Positions 1 to 9,486 of a stretch of 64,000 bases of DNA are shown one piece after another (positions within the stretch are counted from its first letter, which is position 1; every line of letters begins with the position of its first letter). The translations under genes were made by a program, and so were the position numbers. The notes under the pieces were generated by a model. That model made no database searches. It was not told the DNA's origin and saw only the letters and a list, made by a program, of their open reading frames with translations. The stretch spans positions 1,674,001 through 1,738,000 of the forward strand of contig NZ_CP121660.1 in NCBI RefSeq assembly GCF_029714365.1, read 5' to 3'. Origin of the DNA: Sinorhizobium terangae. Its GTDB lineage: Bacteria; Pseudomonadota; Alphaproteobacteria; Rhizobiales; Rhizobiaceae.

Positions 1-1
1 C

Positions 2-781
2 CGGGCGCCGGTCGAAGCGCTCCTCGCCGAGGGCGCGACGGAAGTCAAAACGCCGCGCGAAATGGCCGAACGATGCGACATCATCGTTCTCTGCGTCACC
101 GGCTCGCCGGAGGTACTGTCGGTCGTCGAGGGTGCGGACGGCATCGCGGCCGCGGGCAAGCCGCTCACGATCATCGACTGCTCTACCTCCGATCCCTCCG
201 TCACCCTGAAGCTCGCCGAGGATCTGGCCGAAAAAGGGACCACGCTCCTCGACGCGCCGCTCAGCCGCACGCCGGCCGATGCCGCCGCCGGCACGCTCGA
301 TGTCATGATCGGCGGCGCTGACGACGATGTGCGGCGTGTCTGGCCGGTGCTCGAATGCTTCGCCGGACGCATCGTCCACACCGGCCCGACCGGCACCGGC
401 CACACCATGAAGCTCCTCAACAACTTTTTGGCGATGGGCTACGCCGCGCTCTATTCCGAGGCCTTGATGCTCGGACGGAAGGCAGGTCTCACCCGTGAAG
501 TCTTCGACAGCGTCATCCGCGGCGGGCGGATGGATTGCCCGTTCTACCAGACATTCTTCCGCTGGGTACTGGAGCGCGACCCGAATGCGCACAAATTCGC
601 CATCCGCAACGCCTTCAAGGACATGAGCTATCTCGCGGCCTTCGCCAACACGTCCGGCGCCGCCAACCCGATCGGCGCCGCCGTCCGCAATTCCTTCGCC
701 CAAGCCGTCGGCGCTGGTCGCGGCGAAGACTATGTGCCGATGCTGTCCGATTTCATCGCGAAGGCGAACGGGATCAAGTAG
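2..781 (+). CDS. NAD(P)-dependent beta-hydroxyacid dehydrogenase, 5' end missing
   Basis: This belongs to the 3-hydroxyisobutyrate / tartronate-semialdehyde dehydrogenase family, which oxidises or reduces beta-hydroxy acids with NAD(P) in the cytoplasm. The reading frame is open to the window edge, so the first 30-40 residues, with the GxGxxG dinucleotide motif, lie outside. About 259 residues remain. The rest of the Rossmann domain is visible (IVLCVTG, then LLDAPLSRTPADA, the usual substrate-loop region). The helical C-terminal domain carries GPTGTGHTMKLLNN, whose lysine is the family catalytic residue. The substrate cannot be told from sequence. The ATG at 62 is internal to the domain and is not the true start. 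Confidence 0.85.
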   Translation, partial: RAPVEALLAEGATEVKTPREMAERCDIIVLCVTGSPEVLSVVEGADGIAAAGKPLTIIDCSTSDPSVTLKLAEDLAEKGTTLLDAPLSRTPADAAAGTLDVMIGGADDDVRRVWPVLECFAGRIVHTGPTGTGHTMKLLNNFLAMGYAALYSEALMLGRKAGLTREVFDSVIRGGRMDCPFYQTFFRWVLERDPNAHKFAIRNAFKDMSYLAAFANTSGAANPIGAAVRNSFAQAVGAGRGEDYVPMLSDFIAKANGIK

Positions 782-1265
782 TCACACAGCGAACCGAGGA
801 GTTGCGTCGTGAACTATGCCCACCGCCTAGCGTACCGTGCTCCGTGGACCTAACCCTTCATCCTATTCGTTGCTCCAACCCTTTAACATTAGAAGTCGCT
901 CGCCTTGACCGGATTAGAACCAGGACAGGTCGGCCCCATGAGCCAGGCGGCAGGGTCCACCCCGGGATGGAAGGAGCGCATCGCAGCAGCATTCGAGGTC
1001 GAATTCAAGAAGTGGTTGGTCGCGGAATTTCCCGTATCGCCTGCGCCATGTGGGAAGGCGAGAAAACCGCACGTTGTTTTCCGCTCGCGTTCCGCGCTCC
1101 AGCCTGATAAAATCAATCGTGAGGCGCACTGGAACCGGGCGCTCCGCTCTATACTGTATAGATACATTGATGGCCGTTAGGCCCCAGATTCTTATTTTAG
1201 CTTTATTATATTGGATCAACATTTTTATTGGTCGGTATTGCGAATACCGCCTCAGAGAGGCGAAG
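782..1265. other. Intergenic stretch with an AT-rich end
   Basis: No convincing gene is seen in these 484 bases. The first 350 bases have the usual high G+C but only short overlapping frames. From about 1140 to 1265 the sequence becomes clearly AT-rich (stretches such as ttattttagctttattatat), unlike the surroundings, and probably holds the promoter of the downstream gene. Confidence 0.5.
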
Positions 1266-2507
1266 ATGATAATAGATGTCATTGGATATTCTAGAGAATT
1301 TGAGAACATTCGGGAAAATTGGAACAGGGTATATCTTTCGGATCCAGAATCGCATCCTTTACTCTCCTGGACCTGGCTGAACGAATACTTGTCACGCCAA
1401 GAACGATGGTTCATTCTGGCCTTGCGGCAGGAGCAGACTGACCATCGCTATGAGGCTTTTCTGCCGCTGGAGGTCACGACTCTCCAGGATGGTGACACGG
1501 GGCTTTTCTCAGACCAGCTTCTGATGATCGGCAATCGCGACGGCGGCGCGAGTGGCTTCCTCTGCATGCCCGGCCTGGAGAACGAGGCGGCAGACGCCTT
1601 CGTCGGCTTTCTCATGAGCGAGAGTTGGACGAGCATGCGGTTCGAGCTTCGCGAGCCCTCTTCCGCCAGGCTCGAACAATTGCTGCAGGCGTTTCCCGGT
1701 GGGCCGCTTGCCCGAATCTCCGAGGATCGAGCGGGAGGCGAGCTGGGCAAGGATCCGGTTCACAGCGTGCTTATCAGAACCCGGACGGGCCGAAACCTGC
1801 ATGACAGGCTGAACCGCCGCAGCGTCGGCTTCGTGTTCGAGAGGGCAATGGCGCTGCATGTCGAGGGCACGCTCGACGCGGCGGAAGCGGGATATCGTCA
1901 AGTGATCCGCACCGTCCCCGGCCATGTGCAAGCCCGCTACGCACTTGCGCAGCTTTGCAGCGACAGGGGCGACCACGCCGAGGCGGAATATCTCTATCGC
2001 TGGCTGTTATCGGCGCTTCCCGACGCCGACGAAATCCTTCATCGGCTTGGCGACACGCAGATGGAGCAGGGCTTCTATCGCGAGGCAAGCAAAACCTTCG
2101 AGAAACTCGTTGGGCGGTACCCCCATCGGGGCATCATGCGCTATAAGCTCGCAGTCACGCTTCTGGCCGCCGGCCGCAGGGATGCCGCCAGCGCAACCTT
2201 TCTCAGTTTCGACGGGATCGCGTCCGACGACTCGGACCACATTCGCTGCAAGCTGAAGGCACGCGAGGTCCTGCGCCGCCTGGAACCCGTCTGCGGCATC
2301 GAGCAGCAACCGGAGGTGCACCAGCAGCCGATTTCCGTGTCGACCTGCCCGCTGTTCGGCTACTCGGATCCGGTCCCCGTGCCTTCGGCGCGCGTACAGA
2401 CATTTGCGCCGTGGTTGCTCGAGCCTTCTCTTCCCAGCGGCGCCTGGGTGCACCTGCACGCCCGATCGTGCGAGCACCACTGCAAGAGCTCGAGGCTGAA
2501 GCATTGA
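1266..2507 (+). CDS. GNAT-like N-terminal domain plus TPR repeats, orphan
   Basis: The protein is about 413 residues. The N-terminal part (about 1-180, with SHPLLSWTWLNEYL and later LRFEL-like strands) resembles the acetyltransferase-like fold of the CelD/BioF2 family found near polysaccharide genes. Residues about 200-340 form TPR-like helix pairs (AMALHVEGTLDAAEAGYRQV, YALAQLCSDRGDHAEAEYLY, ILHRLGDTQMEQGFYREASK). The ATG at 1266 follows gagaggcgaag and starts the recognisable domain; the longer frame from 1050 is unlikely. Its job is unknown; nearby beta-glucan genes make a role in surface polysaccharide modification possible. The last 50 residues look out of frame: the next frame (2411-2620) reads more protein-like, so a C-terminal frameshift is possible. 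Confidence 0.6.
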   Translation: MIIDVIGYSREFENIRENWNRVYLSDPESHPLLSWTWLNEYLSRQERWFILALRQEQTDHRYEAFLPLEVTTLQDGDTGLFSDQLLMIGNRDGGASGFLCMPGLENEAADAFVGFLMSESWTSMRFELREPSSARLEQLLQAFPGGPLARISEDRAGGELGKDPVHSVLIRTRTGRNLHDRLNRRSVGFVFERAMALHVEGTLDAAEAGYRQVIRTVPGHVQARYALAQLCSDRGDHAEAEYLYRWLLSALPDADEILHRLGDTQMEQGFYREASKTFEKLVGRYPHRGIMRYKLAVTLLAAGRRDAASATFLSFDGIASDDSDHIRCKLKAREVLRRLEPVCGIEQQPEVHQQPISVSTCPLFGYSDPVPVPSARVQTFAPWLLEPSLPSGAWVHLHARSCEHHCKSSRLKH

Positions 2508-2811
2508 TGCTTGTCGCCAACAGCAAGCTTGCGGCTGATGCGCTCCGCGGTCTTCGATGGACTGCGAGATCGTCGAGCAGCGCCAGATGGTCCATCGACG
2601 ACCGTTTCGCGCCGCCATAGCTCACGCCGAGTATCCTGTGCTCGCGGGGCTCCGAAACGCCTGGACGGAAAGTGCCGTCCATATCCCGGCGGTCGACCGT
2701 TGAAAAGTATGCCAGGCAAGCGCCATCAGCCGCCGGTATTTTTGGCAGCAAGTGCCACGACGCGGTGCGACTCAGGCAGCTTCTTACCGGGTTTGGATAG
2801 TCTTTTCTGCT
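2508..2811. other. Convergent intergenic stretch
   Basis: This gap lies between two converging genes. I see no complete gene or clear terminator. A frame from 2411 to 2620 on the plus strand has protein-like composition (APLQELEAEALMLVANSKL) and could be a shifted tail of the upstream TPR protein. Confidence 0.4.
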
Positions 2812-5004
2812 TTAGGAAGAGGTTCTTTGAACTCTCTCTGTGCCAAGAAGGTCGCGAAGCGAATTCTTCGGCATCGGCTTTGCCAAATGGAAACCCTGCA
2901 ATTCGTCGCAGCCAAGATTGCGCAGGATCTCGCTCTGCTCCTCGGTCTCCACGCCCTCAGCCGTCGTGCGCAGGCCCTTCGCATGCGCGACGCCAACGAT
3001 GGACTGCACGATCGCCACGCCACCATCGGGCTGGTCAAATGCTTGGACGAAAGAGCGATCTATCTTTATCCGATCGACCTCCAGGCGCTGCAATCGGCCA
3101 AATGAAGAGAAGCCCGTTCCGAAATCGTCAAGTGCGAACTTCACGCCGAACTCGCGCAGTGCCGTGATGTTTTTTTCGCAGATGCCGGCTTCGTCGAGGA
3201 GAGCAGTTTCGGTGATCTCAAGCTCCAGTCTCGACGGCTCAATCCCGAACTGCCGCAGCAGCGAGAAAACTTGAGCAGCGTAATGTCGCTGTCCAAGCTC
3301 GACCGCGGAGACATTCACTGCAATATCGAGGTCGGGAAACTCACGCGCGGTGGAACAGGCTTCCTTCAGTACGAAAGCGCCGAGCCGATCGATAAGGCCC
3401 GAAGTCTCCGCAAGCGGAACGAAGACTTCCGGCGCTATTGCGCCTTTGTTCGGGTGCCGCCAGCGAATGAGAGCTTCAAGCGAGCTTATCTCTTGGGACG
3501 CAGCGGAATAGACCGGTTGGTAGAAGACTTCGAGCTGATTGCCAGCTTCCAGCGCCGCTCGCAAATCTTGTTCCAGATCCCGCCTTGTCCTGATCAGTTC
3601 GTCCATGTGGGGGCCAAAGATTGCGTATCGGTTCCGCCCGGATGTTTTGGCGTGATAAAGCGCGATATCGGCCTTGCGCGTGATCTCTACTGGATCGGCA
3701 GCATTCCCTTTCGCAACCGCCACACCAATCGAGAGCCCGATGAGAACGGGCTGTCCGTCTATCTCGAAAGGTCTACGGATCGCAGCGATCAGAGAGTCGC
3801 AGAGATTCTCCACCTCGTCCTGGCGCGAGTGCTCGACCACGATGGTAAATTCATCGCCACCAATCCTGGAAATAACTGCAGCAGCGGGGGCGGTTTCCCT
3901 CAGTCGTTTCGCGACTTCGATCATCAGCCGATCGCCGACGGGATGGCCGAGCGTATCATTCACTTGCTTAAAGCGGTCGAGGTCGAGATACAGAAGTGCA
4001 TTTGTCTGGTCGGCTGCCGAAGCGGCGACCACACCCGCCAGCAACTGATTGAAAGACGCGCGGTTCGCGAGGCCGGTCAACGGATCGTGAAGCGCCAGGT
4101 GGTTGAGCTCAGCCTGACTTTGCTGCAGGCGTCTCGACCGCTTCCGCAGTATCATGCTCAGCACGCCCGTGAGTGCGAAAAGACAGAATGCGGCGACCAG
4201 AAGGACCGGTGCCGTGGCTTTCGCCACGTCGGCACCGGGTCTGAACGGCAGCCAGGAGAAATATCCGATCGTTTCACCAGACGACGACACGATCGGCGCA
4301 TAGGATCGCTCCTGGCCAAGGTTTGGCACAACAGAAAAGCGCACATCTTCAAAAACATATTCCTCACCCAGACGGGTAAGGAAATCGCCATCAAGGAAAC
4401 GGACGGCTACGTGAAGAAACTCCCCGCCGGGCTCCTGCACGATATTGCCGCTGTCCGACACTATCGGCTTCACGCTGACTATCGCCGGCCGGCCGCCGAG
4501 ACGAACCAAATCGCTCTCCCCGATCGACAGCACCTGTTCGCTTATTCCTGCCTCGTCGCCTGCTGCGAGCCTCTTCTGCAACTTGGCAATGAGCGGCATT
4601 GCCTCGGGTGCTATGTTCTTGAAAGCGTTCTGCTCGTCGGCCTCTCCGACGAGGAACGCGTATAACGGCCTACGATCCGGGCTGATCACGAATGCGCCGT
4701 CATGTCGGAAATAGCTGTGCATCCAGCTACCGAGGTTGGAGTCGATCCACTCACGATCCCATTCCTTCGATACTTTCCTGACCGCATCATCCCAGACGGT
4801 GACACTCTCCTGATCGTGGGCGATGCTGTATTGCATCTTGGAAATGACAAGCTCGATGAGCTGCTGCTGGCGTTCGACTGCGACAGCGTCGGACTGCTGA
4901 GTTGACCAACGGACGGCCAAATATACGCCACCCATCAGAGTCATCGCGACTAACAAAGGCAGCATCGACTTGAAAACCGCGATGTTGCCAACCGAGAATC
5001 TCAT
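2812..5004 (-). CDS. Membrane CHASE4-GGDEF-EAL c-di-GMP turnover protein
   Basis: A 730-residue bifunctional-type signalling protein. Transmembrane segments sit at about 13-32 and 270-292 and enclose a periplasmic CHASE4-like sensor (TVWDDAVRKVSKEWDREW). The GGDEF domain is intact (DPLTGLANR, DLDRFKQVNDTLGH, IGGDEFTI), so diguanylate cyclase activity is plausible. The EAL domain is also intact (SLEALIRWRHP, NVSAVEL, ITETALL, DDFGTGFSS, EGVETEEQ), so phosphodiesterase activity is plausible. The ATG at 5004 has a good ribosome site (gggaggagcgcca). It lies downstream of bgsA, whose product is activated by c-di-GMP in S. meliloti, so local control of glucan synthesis is a reasonable inference. 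Confidence 0.9.
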   Translation of the reverse strand: MRFSVGNIAVFKSMLPLLVAMTLMGGVYLAVRWSTQQSDAVAVERQQQLIELVISKMQYSIAHDQESVTVWDDAVRKVSKEWDREWIDSNLGSWMHSYFRHDGAFVISPDRRPLYAFLVGEADEQNAFKNIAPEAMPLIAKLQKRLAAGDEAGISEQVLSIGESDLVRLGGRPAIVSVKPIVSDSGNIVQEPGGEFLHVAVRFLDGDFLTRLGEEYVFEDVRFSVVPNLGQERSYAPIVSSSGETIGYFSWLPFRPGADVAKATAPVLLVAAFCLFALTGVLSMILRKRSRRLQQSQAELNHLALHDPLTGLANRASFNQLLAGVVAASAADQTNALLYLDLDRFKQVNDTLGHPVGDRLMIEVAKRLRETAPAAAVISRIGGDEFTIVVEHSRQDEVENLCDSLIAAIRRPFEIDGQPVLIGLSIGVAVAKGNAADPVEITRKADIALYHAKTSGRNRYAIFGPHMDELIRTRRDLEQDLRAALEAGNQLEVFYQPVYSAASQEISSLEALIRWRHPNKGAIAPEVFVPLAETSGLIDRLGAFVLKEACSTAREFPDLDIAVNVSAVELGQRHYAAQVFSLLRQFGIEPSRLELEITETALLDEAGICEKNITALREFGVKFALDDFGTGFSSFGRLQRLEVDRIKIDRSFVQAFDQPDGGVAIVQSIVGVAHAKGLRTTAEGVETEEQSEILRNLGCDELQGFHLAKPMPKNSLRDLLGTERVQRTSS

Positions 5005-5303
5005 TGGCGCTCCTCCCAGGACGCTTTCTTATTGATTGGCTCAATGCTTTCCAAGCGCCGTAAGCTCCTGCATGGGTCTAAATTTTGACGCATGAACTGG
5101 TCGGGAGCTGGCGCGGAGTTCCTGTTGCGGGTTGCCGGGAGTGCGAGCGGCTACGATCGAGCGCAGGGTCGACCCAGCGTGGAGAGCTTACGTGAGGGGC
5201 CGAGCGGCCGCTATCGCGGTAGTCTACGGCTTTCGGAATAACATGGCATGGGCACTTTGCGGCAGAGCGACCCATCGAGGTCAAGAGCAGCCATCTGTTT
5301 GCC
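5005..5303. other. Intergenic, nothing recognised
   Basis: Upstream region of the CHASE4-GGDEF-EAL gene. Apart from that gene's ribosome binding site next to 5004, no gene, repeat or hairpin of note was found. Confidence 0.4.
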
Positions 5304-5920
5304 TTAGCTACAGAGCAAACGAAGCGCATCCGCTCTCACGATGTCGACGGTCCTTGCATCTCTTAGCGCTATGACACTTTTGTCTTTTCAGTTTGGACAC
5401 GACGCGCGATGCCGTCTCGATTGTGAGCCCGAGATAATCGGCAATCTGAGCTCCCCAATGCCTCCCTGCCGGTCTGATAGATCCAATAGGAAGGCCGCGA
5501 TGCGTTCCATTGCACATTGCCTGCCAACGACCAGAAGGTGCTCTTGAGCGCGTGCCATGCCGGTCAAGGCAAGGGCGAGAAGTTCTCCTGAATGCTCCTG
5601 CATCAGACGCCGGCCGAAAGCTGCCAATCTTGATTCGGTGATCGCTTCAGCAAAGAAGCGGTGCTTGGTGCCCGCTTCAAAGCCGAACATTTCCCCTGCA
5701 ATGTGAAAGGATACGACCTGTCGCCGCCCGTCCGAGAGCAGGCGGTAAACACGCACGGCTCCAGTGACGACCTGATGGCATTTTTCAGCGGCATCGCCGT
5801 GACCATAGATCTCTCGACCGGCCGTCCTTTGTGCGTTCATTTGAACGCGCGGCGCTCTAGAACATCAAATGCCTGCGCGTCTTCACTTCCGGCTAGGTCC
5901 GCCACGGGTGCCAGTTGCAT
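5304..5920 (-). pseudogene. Decayed Crp/Fnr (FixK-like) regulator, several frameshifts
   Basis: Three reading frames must be joined to rebuild one Crp/Fnr-type protein. The start (ATG at 5920, MQLAPVADLAGS) reads to ...VLERRAFK and stops. The cyclic-nucleotide-binding-type barrel continues in another frame (REIYGHGDAAEKCHQVV, LLSDGRRQVVSFHIAGEMFG). Near 5450 the frame shifts again and appears to have lost some 8-10 codons before the helix-turn-helix (QIADYLGLTIETASRVVSKLKRQK). Near 5378 a last shift is needed to reach VIALRDARTVDIV and the stop at 5304. It lies directly behind bgsA on the same strand, 24 bases after the bgsA stop. Function is presumably lost; sequencing error is unlikely to explain three shifts. 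Confidence 0.8.
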
Positions 5921-5944
5921 TTTCACACTCTACCTTGCCAAAGA

Positions 5945-7957
5945 CTACGAGGCAGTGCGTGTGCGCCCAAAAGCGCGCAGCAACAGGTTTACAGAAACCG
6001 CGACCCTGTCGATGTCGGGAATGTCCCGGGAATACCGCCCGGTATAGAGCTTGATGATCATCTTGTCGCGCTCGAACCCGTGTAGATCGAAATGGAGATG
6101 GAGGTAATAACGCCGCTCGTCGCCAGAGCGCGTGATGTCCCCTCGCCTCTGGGTCACTTGCTTAAGATCGGTCTCAAGCGGCGCGAAGCCTTCAAGATTG
6201 AGCATGACGCGAGTCGACTTGAGCCTGGTCTCGGCAGGAACCGCGACTACCGCCTTGTCGAGCGACAGACTGACCAGGCGCCCTGCTACGCCCTCAACTG
6301 CAACCGCCTCGTCGAGTTTGAAGGCCTGAAGGAGGCGCCGCGGCTTCTCGAAACAGATCAGCGAGGCGATGACGAGCACGACGATGTTGATCCCGGACCA
6401 GAAAGCCGCGATCGTCGAAAAGGTGCCGCGCGTGTGCGCGGTTTCCGGAACGATGTTGATCAGGAGGCCGAGTGCGGTCACGACGATGAAGCCCGCGATC
6501 CAGGTGAACGTATAAGCGTCGAAAGCGCTCTCCTCGTTGCCGCTGCCTTTGGGGGTCACCTTGAAGGGCTTGCCGAACGGCCGCGCAAGGCTTGAAAGAA
6601 CCGTTGGCAGCATGCGGAAGGTGGCAAAAGTGCCGACCGCGGTGGAGACGAGCGGCAGGTAGCGGGTTGGTGTGATCCACAACATCAGCAGGAAATAGGC
6701 GGCCAGCACTGGTACCTGATTGGAAACATAGTCAGTGACGTTCGTAAAATAGAGCGGCAGGGCGCCGAACCAGAGGTAGACGATTGGCACCACGAGTACG
6801 CTAAAGCGCACCAGATATTGCACAAGCCAGGACATCGGCAGAAACATGATCCGCTGGAAGAGCGATAGTCCAGGCCCGCGCACCGGGCCATTATGCAGGT
6901 AGAGCGTCTGAATGCCGCCTTGGCACCAGCGTTCGCGTTGAACGAAATAGCCGGCCAGGTTCTCGGCCGCCAGGCCCATTGACAGCCGCTCGTTGAGGTA
7001 GCGGGTCTTGTAACCCTTGTTCAGCATCGAAAGCGTCGTTAGCAGGTCCTCAGTAATCGACTCGGTCGGGAAGCCTCCAATCGCATCAATCGCCTTGCGA
7101 CGAGCGATAGAACAGGAGCCGCAGCAGAAACTCACATCCCAACCATCGCGGCTTGGCGCGATCTCATCGAAGAACAGGCGCTGTTCGTCCGGCCAAACGC
7201 TCTCCAGGCCAAGGTTGGACTGCACCGGATCGACGTTGAAGAAATGCTGCGGTGTCTGCACGATACCGATCGTCTCGTCCGAGAAGAACGGCAATGTCCG
7301 TCTGAGAAAGTTGCGATAGGGCACGAAATCCGCGTCGAACACAGCGATGAAATCGCCGGAACTGACACGCAAGCCGTTGTTCATGTTGCCGGCTTTGGCA
7401 TGGGCATTGTCGTTTCGCGTCACATGGATCGCGCCGCGCCCTTCGCAGAAGGTCCGGAGCCAAGCACGGCGACCGTCGTCGAGCACATAGACGGTGAGCT
7501 TGTCCTTTGGATAGTCGAGCGCCAGCGCCCCGACGATCGTCCTTTCCAGGACGTCCAGAGGCTCGTTGTAGGTTGGTATGAAAACGTCGACAGTCGGTAG
7601 GTCGCTTTCACTTCGCGCGAAGAACACGCGTTCGAGTTGGTTCGCCTCGATGCTGCGATCGACATAACGGCTCATCAGGATGAGGAACAGCACCACTTCC
7701 GAAAAGGCGAGGACTTCGATGATGAACACAAACCAGACCCAGTAGAAGTTGGCGCCATCATTGGGATAGGGAAGAACGGTCTCAAAAAAACGCCAGGCCA
7801 GATACCGCAGGGCAACCATAGCAACGAAGACACAGGTGATCGCCCGCGCCCACGTCCGGTGGCGCGACCAGTTGGACGGCCCGATGAGAAAGAAGGCGAT
7901 GACCAGGAAGGTCGGAGCGAGCGTTAGAAGAGACTGAACCACAGGCCTTTGATCCAT
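5945..7957 (-). CDS. bgsA: Mixed-linkage beta-glucan synthase (cellulose synthase-like GT2)
   Basis: A 670-residue inner-membrane processive glycosyltransferase. It has N-terminal membrane helices, then the GT2 core with VDVFIPTYNEP, VLDDG, FDADF, ITEDL and QRERW, the D,D,D,QxxRW set of cellulose synthases, and further helices to about residue 540. The C-terminal region lacks a recognisable PilZ RxxxR/DxSxxG signature. That matches S. meliloti BgsA, which makes a linear beta-(1-3)(1-4)-glucan from UDP-glucose and is known to bind c-di-GMP through its own C-terminal region. Its start overlaps the end of bgsB by 34 bases, so the two are surely cotranscribed. The several c-di-GMP enzymes in this window are candidate regulators. 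Confidence 0.92.
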   Translation of the reverse strand: MDQRPVVQSLLTLAPTFLVIAFFLIGPSNWSRHRTWARAITCVFVAMVALRYLAWRFFETVLPYPNDGANFYWVWFVFIIEVLAFSEVVLFLILMSRYVDRSIEANQLERVFFARSESDLPTVDVFIPTYNEPLDVLERTIVGALALDYPKDKLTVYVLDDGRRAWLRTFCEGRGAIHVTRNDNAHAKAGNMNNGLRVSSGDFIAVFDADFVPYRNFLRRTLPFFSDETIGIVQTPQHFFNVDPVQSNLGLESVWPDEQRLFFDEIAPSRDGWDVSFCCGSCSIARRKAIDAIGGFPTESITEDLLTTLSMLNKGYKTRYLNERLSMGLAAENLAGYFVQRERWCQGGIQTLYLHNGPVRGPGLSLFQRIMFLPMSWLVQYLVRFSVLVVPIVYLWFGALPLYFTNVTDYVSNQVPVLAAYFLLMLWITPTRYLPLVSTAVGTFATFRMLPTVLSSLARPFGKPFKVTPKGSGNEESAFDAYTFTWIAGFIVVTALGLLINIVPETAHTRGTFSTIAAFWSGINIVVLVIASLICFEKPRRLLQAFKLDEAVAVEGVAGRLVSLSLDKAVVAVPAETRLKSTRVMLNLEGFAPLETDLKQVTQRRGDITRSGDERRYYLHLHFDLHGFERDKMIIKLYTGRYSRDIPDIDRVAVSVNLLLRAFGRTRTAS

Positions 7958-9156
7958 TGCGTGATCCGGAGGTTGTGTTTGGCGATGCGCACCTGCACTG
8001 TCCGTCCCACCTGGCAGAAATTGGCGAAGTCCGTATTAAGAGCCGAAGGCTCTAGCATGATGCGGATCCGGGCGTTGCGCTCCTCAGTTTCCGGCTCGTT
8101 GGCGGCAAGAGAGTCCTTTTCTATGACAGCCGACGAGCCCTTGAGCGCTTGCACCTGTCCCTTGAAGACTTCGCCGCGTCCCAAGAGTCGAACCTCCGCC
8201 TCGCGGCCGGGATAGATCTCGTCGTAATCGACTTCGGGAACGAGAATGTCGACGAACAGCTCGCGACAATCGAGAACGCGCAACATCTCATTGTTCAGCA
8301 CGACGTTGGAGCCGCCGACAACACTCCTTGCCCAGATCACGCCATCGAAAGGAGACGGGACAGTCGCCGATTCGAGGCTGCGAACACGCTTCTCCTCTTC
8401 GATCATTTGCTGTTCGGTCTGGTTTGCCCGCGTCCTATTCTCGGCAATGCGGGTATTGAGATCATTGATGCGAACAATCACCTCGTCCTGGCGCTGGCGG
8501 GAGTAAGGCACATCGTTCTGGCCGTCCACGACGACGAATATGCCCTGGCGCACAGCGTCGAGGCGTTGCTGCAGCAATTCCACCGTCAGATTGCTGATCT
8601 CGAGCTCGCCGCCGGTGGCGGCTCCGGCGGCCTCGGCCGCCTCAACCATCTTACGGGTGAAGATTCCTTTCGACTCCAGCTCTTGCCGGCGGTCGAGATC
8701 GACCTTTGCCACCACATCCTGGGCGCGCGATACCTCGACACGCTTCCGCAGAATCCGCAGCTCCCGTTCCAGGCTGGAAATAGTGGCGCTCTGGAAGACC
8801 GAGAGCCGTTCGGCAAGCTGGTCGCGCAGCCTCACAAGCTCGTCGCGCTCGCGCTCCAGCGCCGTGGCGCGATCGAGGGCGGTTCGGTATTCGGCGCGCA
8901 GCGACGCCAGAACGGTCCGGTTGACGCGTTCATTGCGAATTGTGGCGAGAGTTTCGCCCTCCGCCACCGGCGTTCCGATCCGGGGCGGCGCCCCAGTGAT
9001 CTCGCCGTCAATCGGCGCATTTAGGGTTGCGAAGCGCGCGTTGACGGTCCCATCCAGGCTGGTAAGGCCGGTTAATCCAGGCAACAACACGGCGGCAGCG
9101 AGTATCAGGAGTAGAATGCCAACTGTAATGCGCGTGATGCGATTGTTTAGGATCAT
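7924..9156 (-). CDS. bgsB: HlyD-type membrane fusion protein of beta-glucan export
   Basis: A 410-residue protein with one N-terminal transmembrane segment (about 9-30), a short lipoyl-like barrel part (NAPIDGEIT), a long coiled-coil hairpin (about 85-250) and the returning barrel part (PFDGVIWARSVVGGSNV). This is the architecture of HlyD/EmrA periplasmic adaptors. With bgsA it matches the S. meliloti bgsBA operon, where BgsB is needed for glucan production or export. The coding regions overlap, with bgsB first. No outer-membrane partner gene lies next to it. Confidence 0.88.
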   Translation of the reverse strand: MILNNRITRITVGILLLILAAAVLLPGLTGLTSLDGTVNARFATLNAPIDGEITGAPPRIGTPVAEGETLATIRNERVNRTVLASLRAEYRTALDRATALERERDELVRLRDQLAERLSVFQSATISSLERELRILRKRVEVSRAQDVVAKVDLDRRQELESKGIFTRKMVEAAEAAGAATGGELEISNLTVELLQQRLDAVRQGIFVVVDGQNDVPYSRQRQDEVIVRINDLNTRIAENRTRANQTEQQMIEEEKRVRSLESATVPSPFDGVIWARSVVGGSNVVLNNEMLRVLDCRELFVDILVPEVDYDEIYPGREAEVRLLGRGEVFKGQVQALKGSSAVIEKDSLAANEPETEERNARIRIMLEPSALNTDFANFCQVGRTVQVRIAKHNLRITQWIKGLWFSLF

Positions 9157-9486
9157 CTGGACCGCCCTTGCCTGCTGCCTGGCAGCGTAGACGGGGAAAA
9201 TGCTACCGTGTTATTGACACAACCACGCACCGCGATTCTGCCAATGCTCAGCGGATACTCGCCTCCTCGCTCTACGCCTCAGCGGCTTATCTTTTCATCG
9301 GCGCGTGATAGCGAAACAACCCTTAAAATTGAGTGTTTCAATAGCAAATCTGTGAAAAGCGCAGTTGATTCGCTAGCCGGGCGGCATTGACCACGACATC
9401 TTCCTCGATAAGGTGAATGAGCGATTGCTTTGAAAGCGAACTCTCGATCGACGGCTCGATTAGCAACGGGTAACGGAGAGCAAAAA
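9157..9486. promoter_or_regulatory. Divergent control region between bgsB and the EAL gene
   Basis: This 330-base gap must hold promoters for both the bgsBA operon (minus) and the signalling operon starting at 9487 (plus). It contains two direct copies of CTCAGCGG at 9247-9254 and 9278-9285, 31 bases apart (three helical turns). It becomes AT-rich around 9300-9350. No gene is seen. Regulator identity is unknown. Confidence 0.45.

Noticed and set aside
535..1107. 190-codon open frame over the end of the dehydrogenase gene
   Set aside because: It is Arg/Pro-rich, a shadow of the real frame in high-GC DNA, with no family features.
3271..4665. 464-codon plus-strand frame
   Set aside because: Lies antisense to the CHASE4-GGDEF-EAL gene, which has intact motifs throughout; a shadow.
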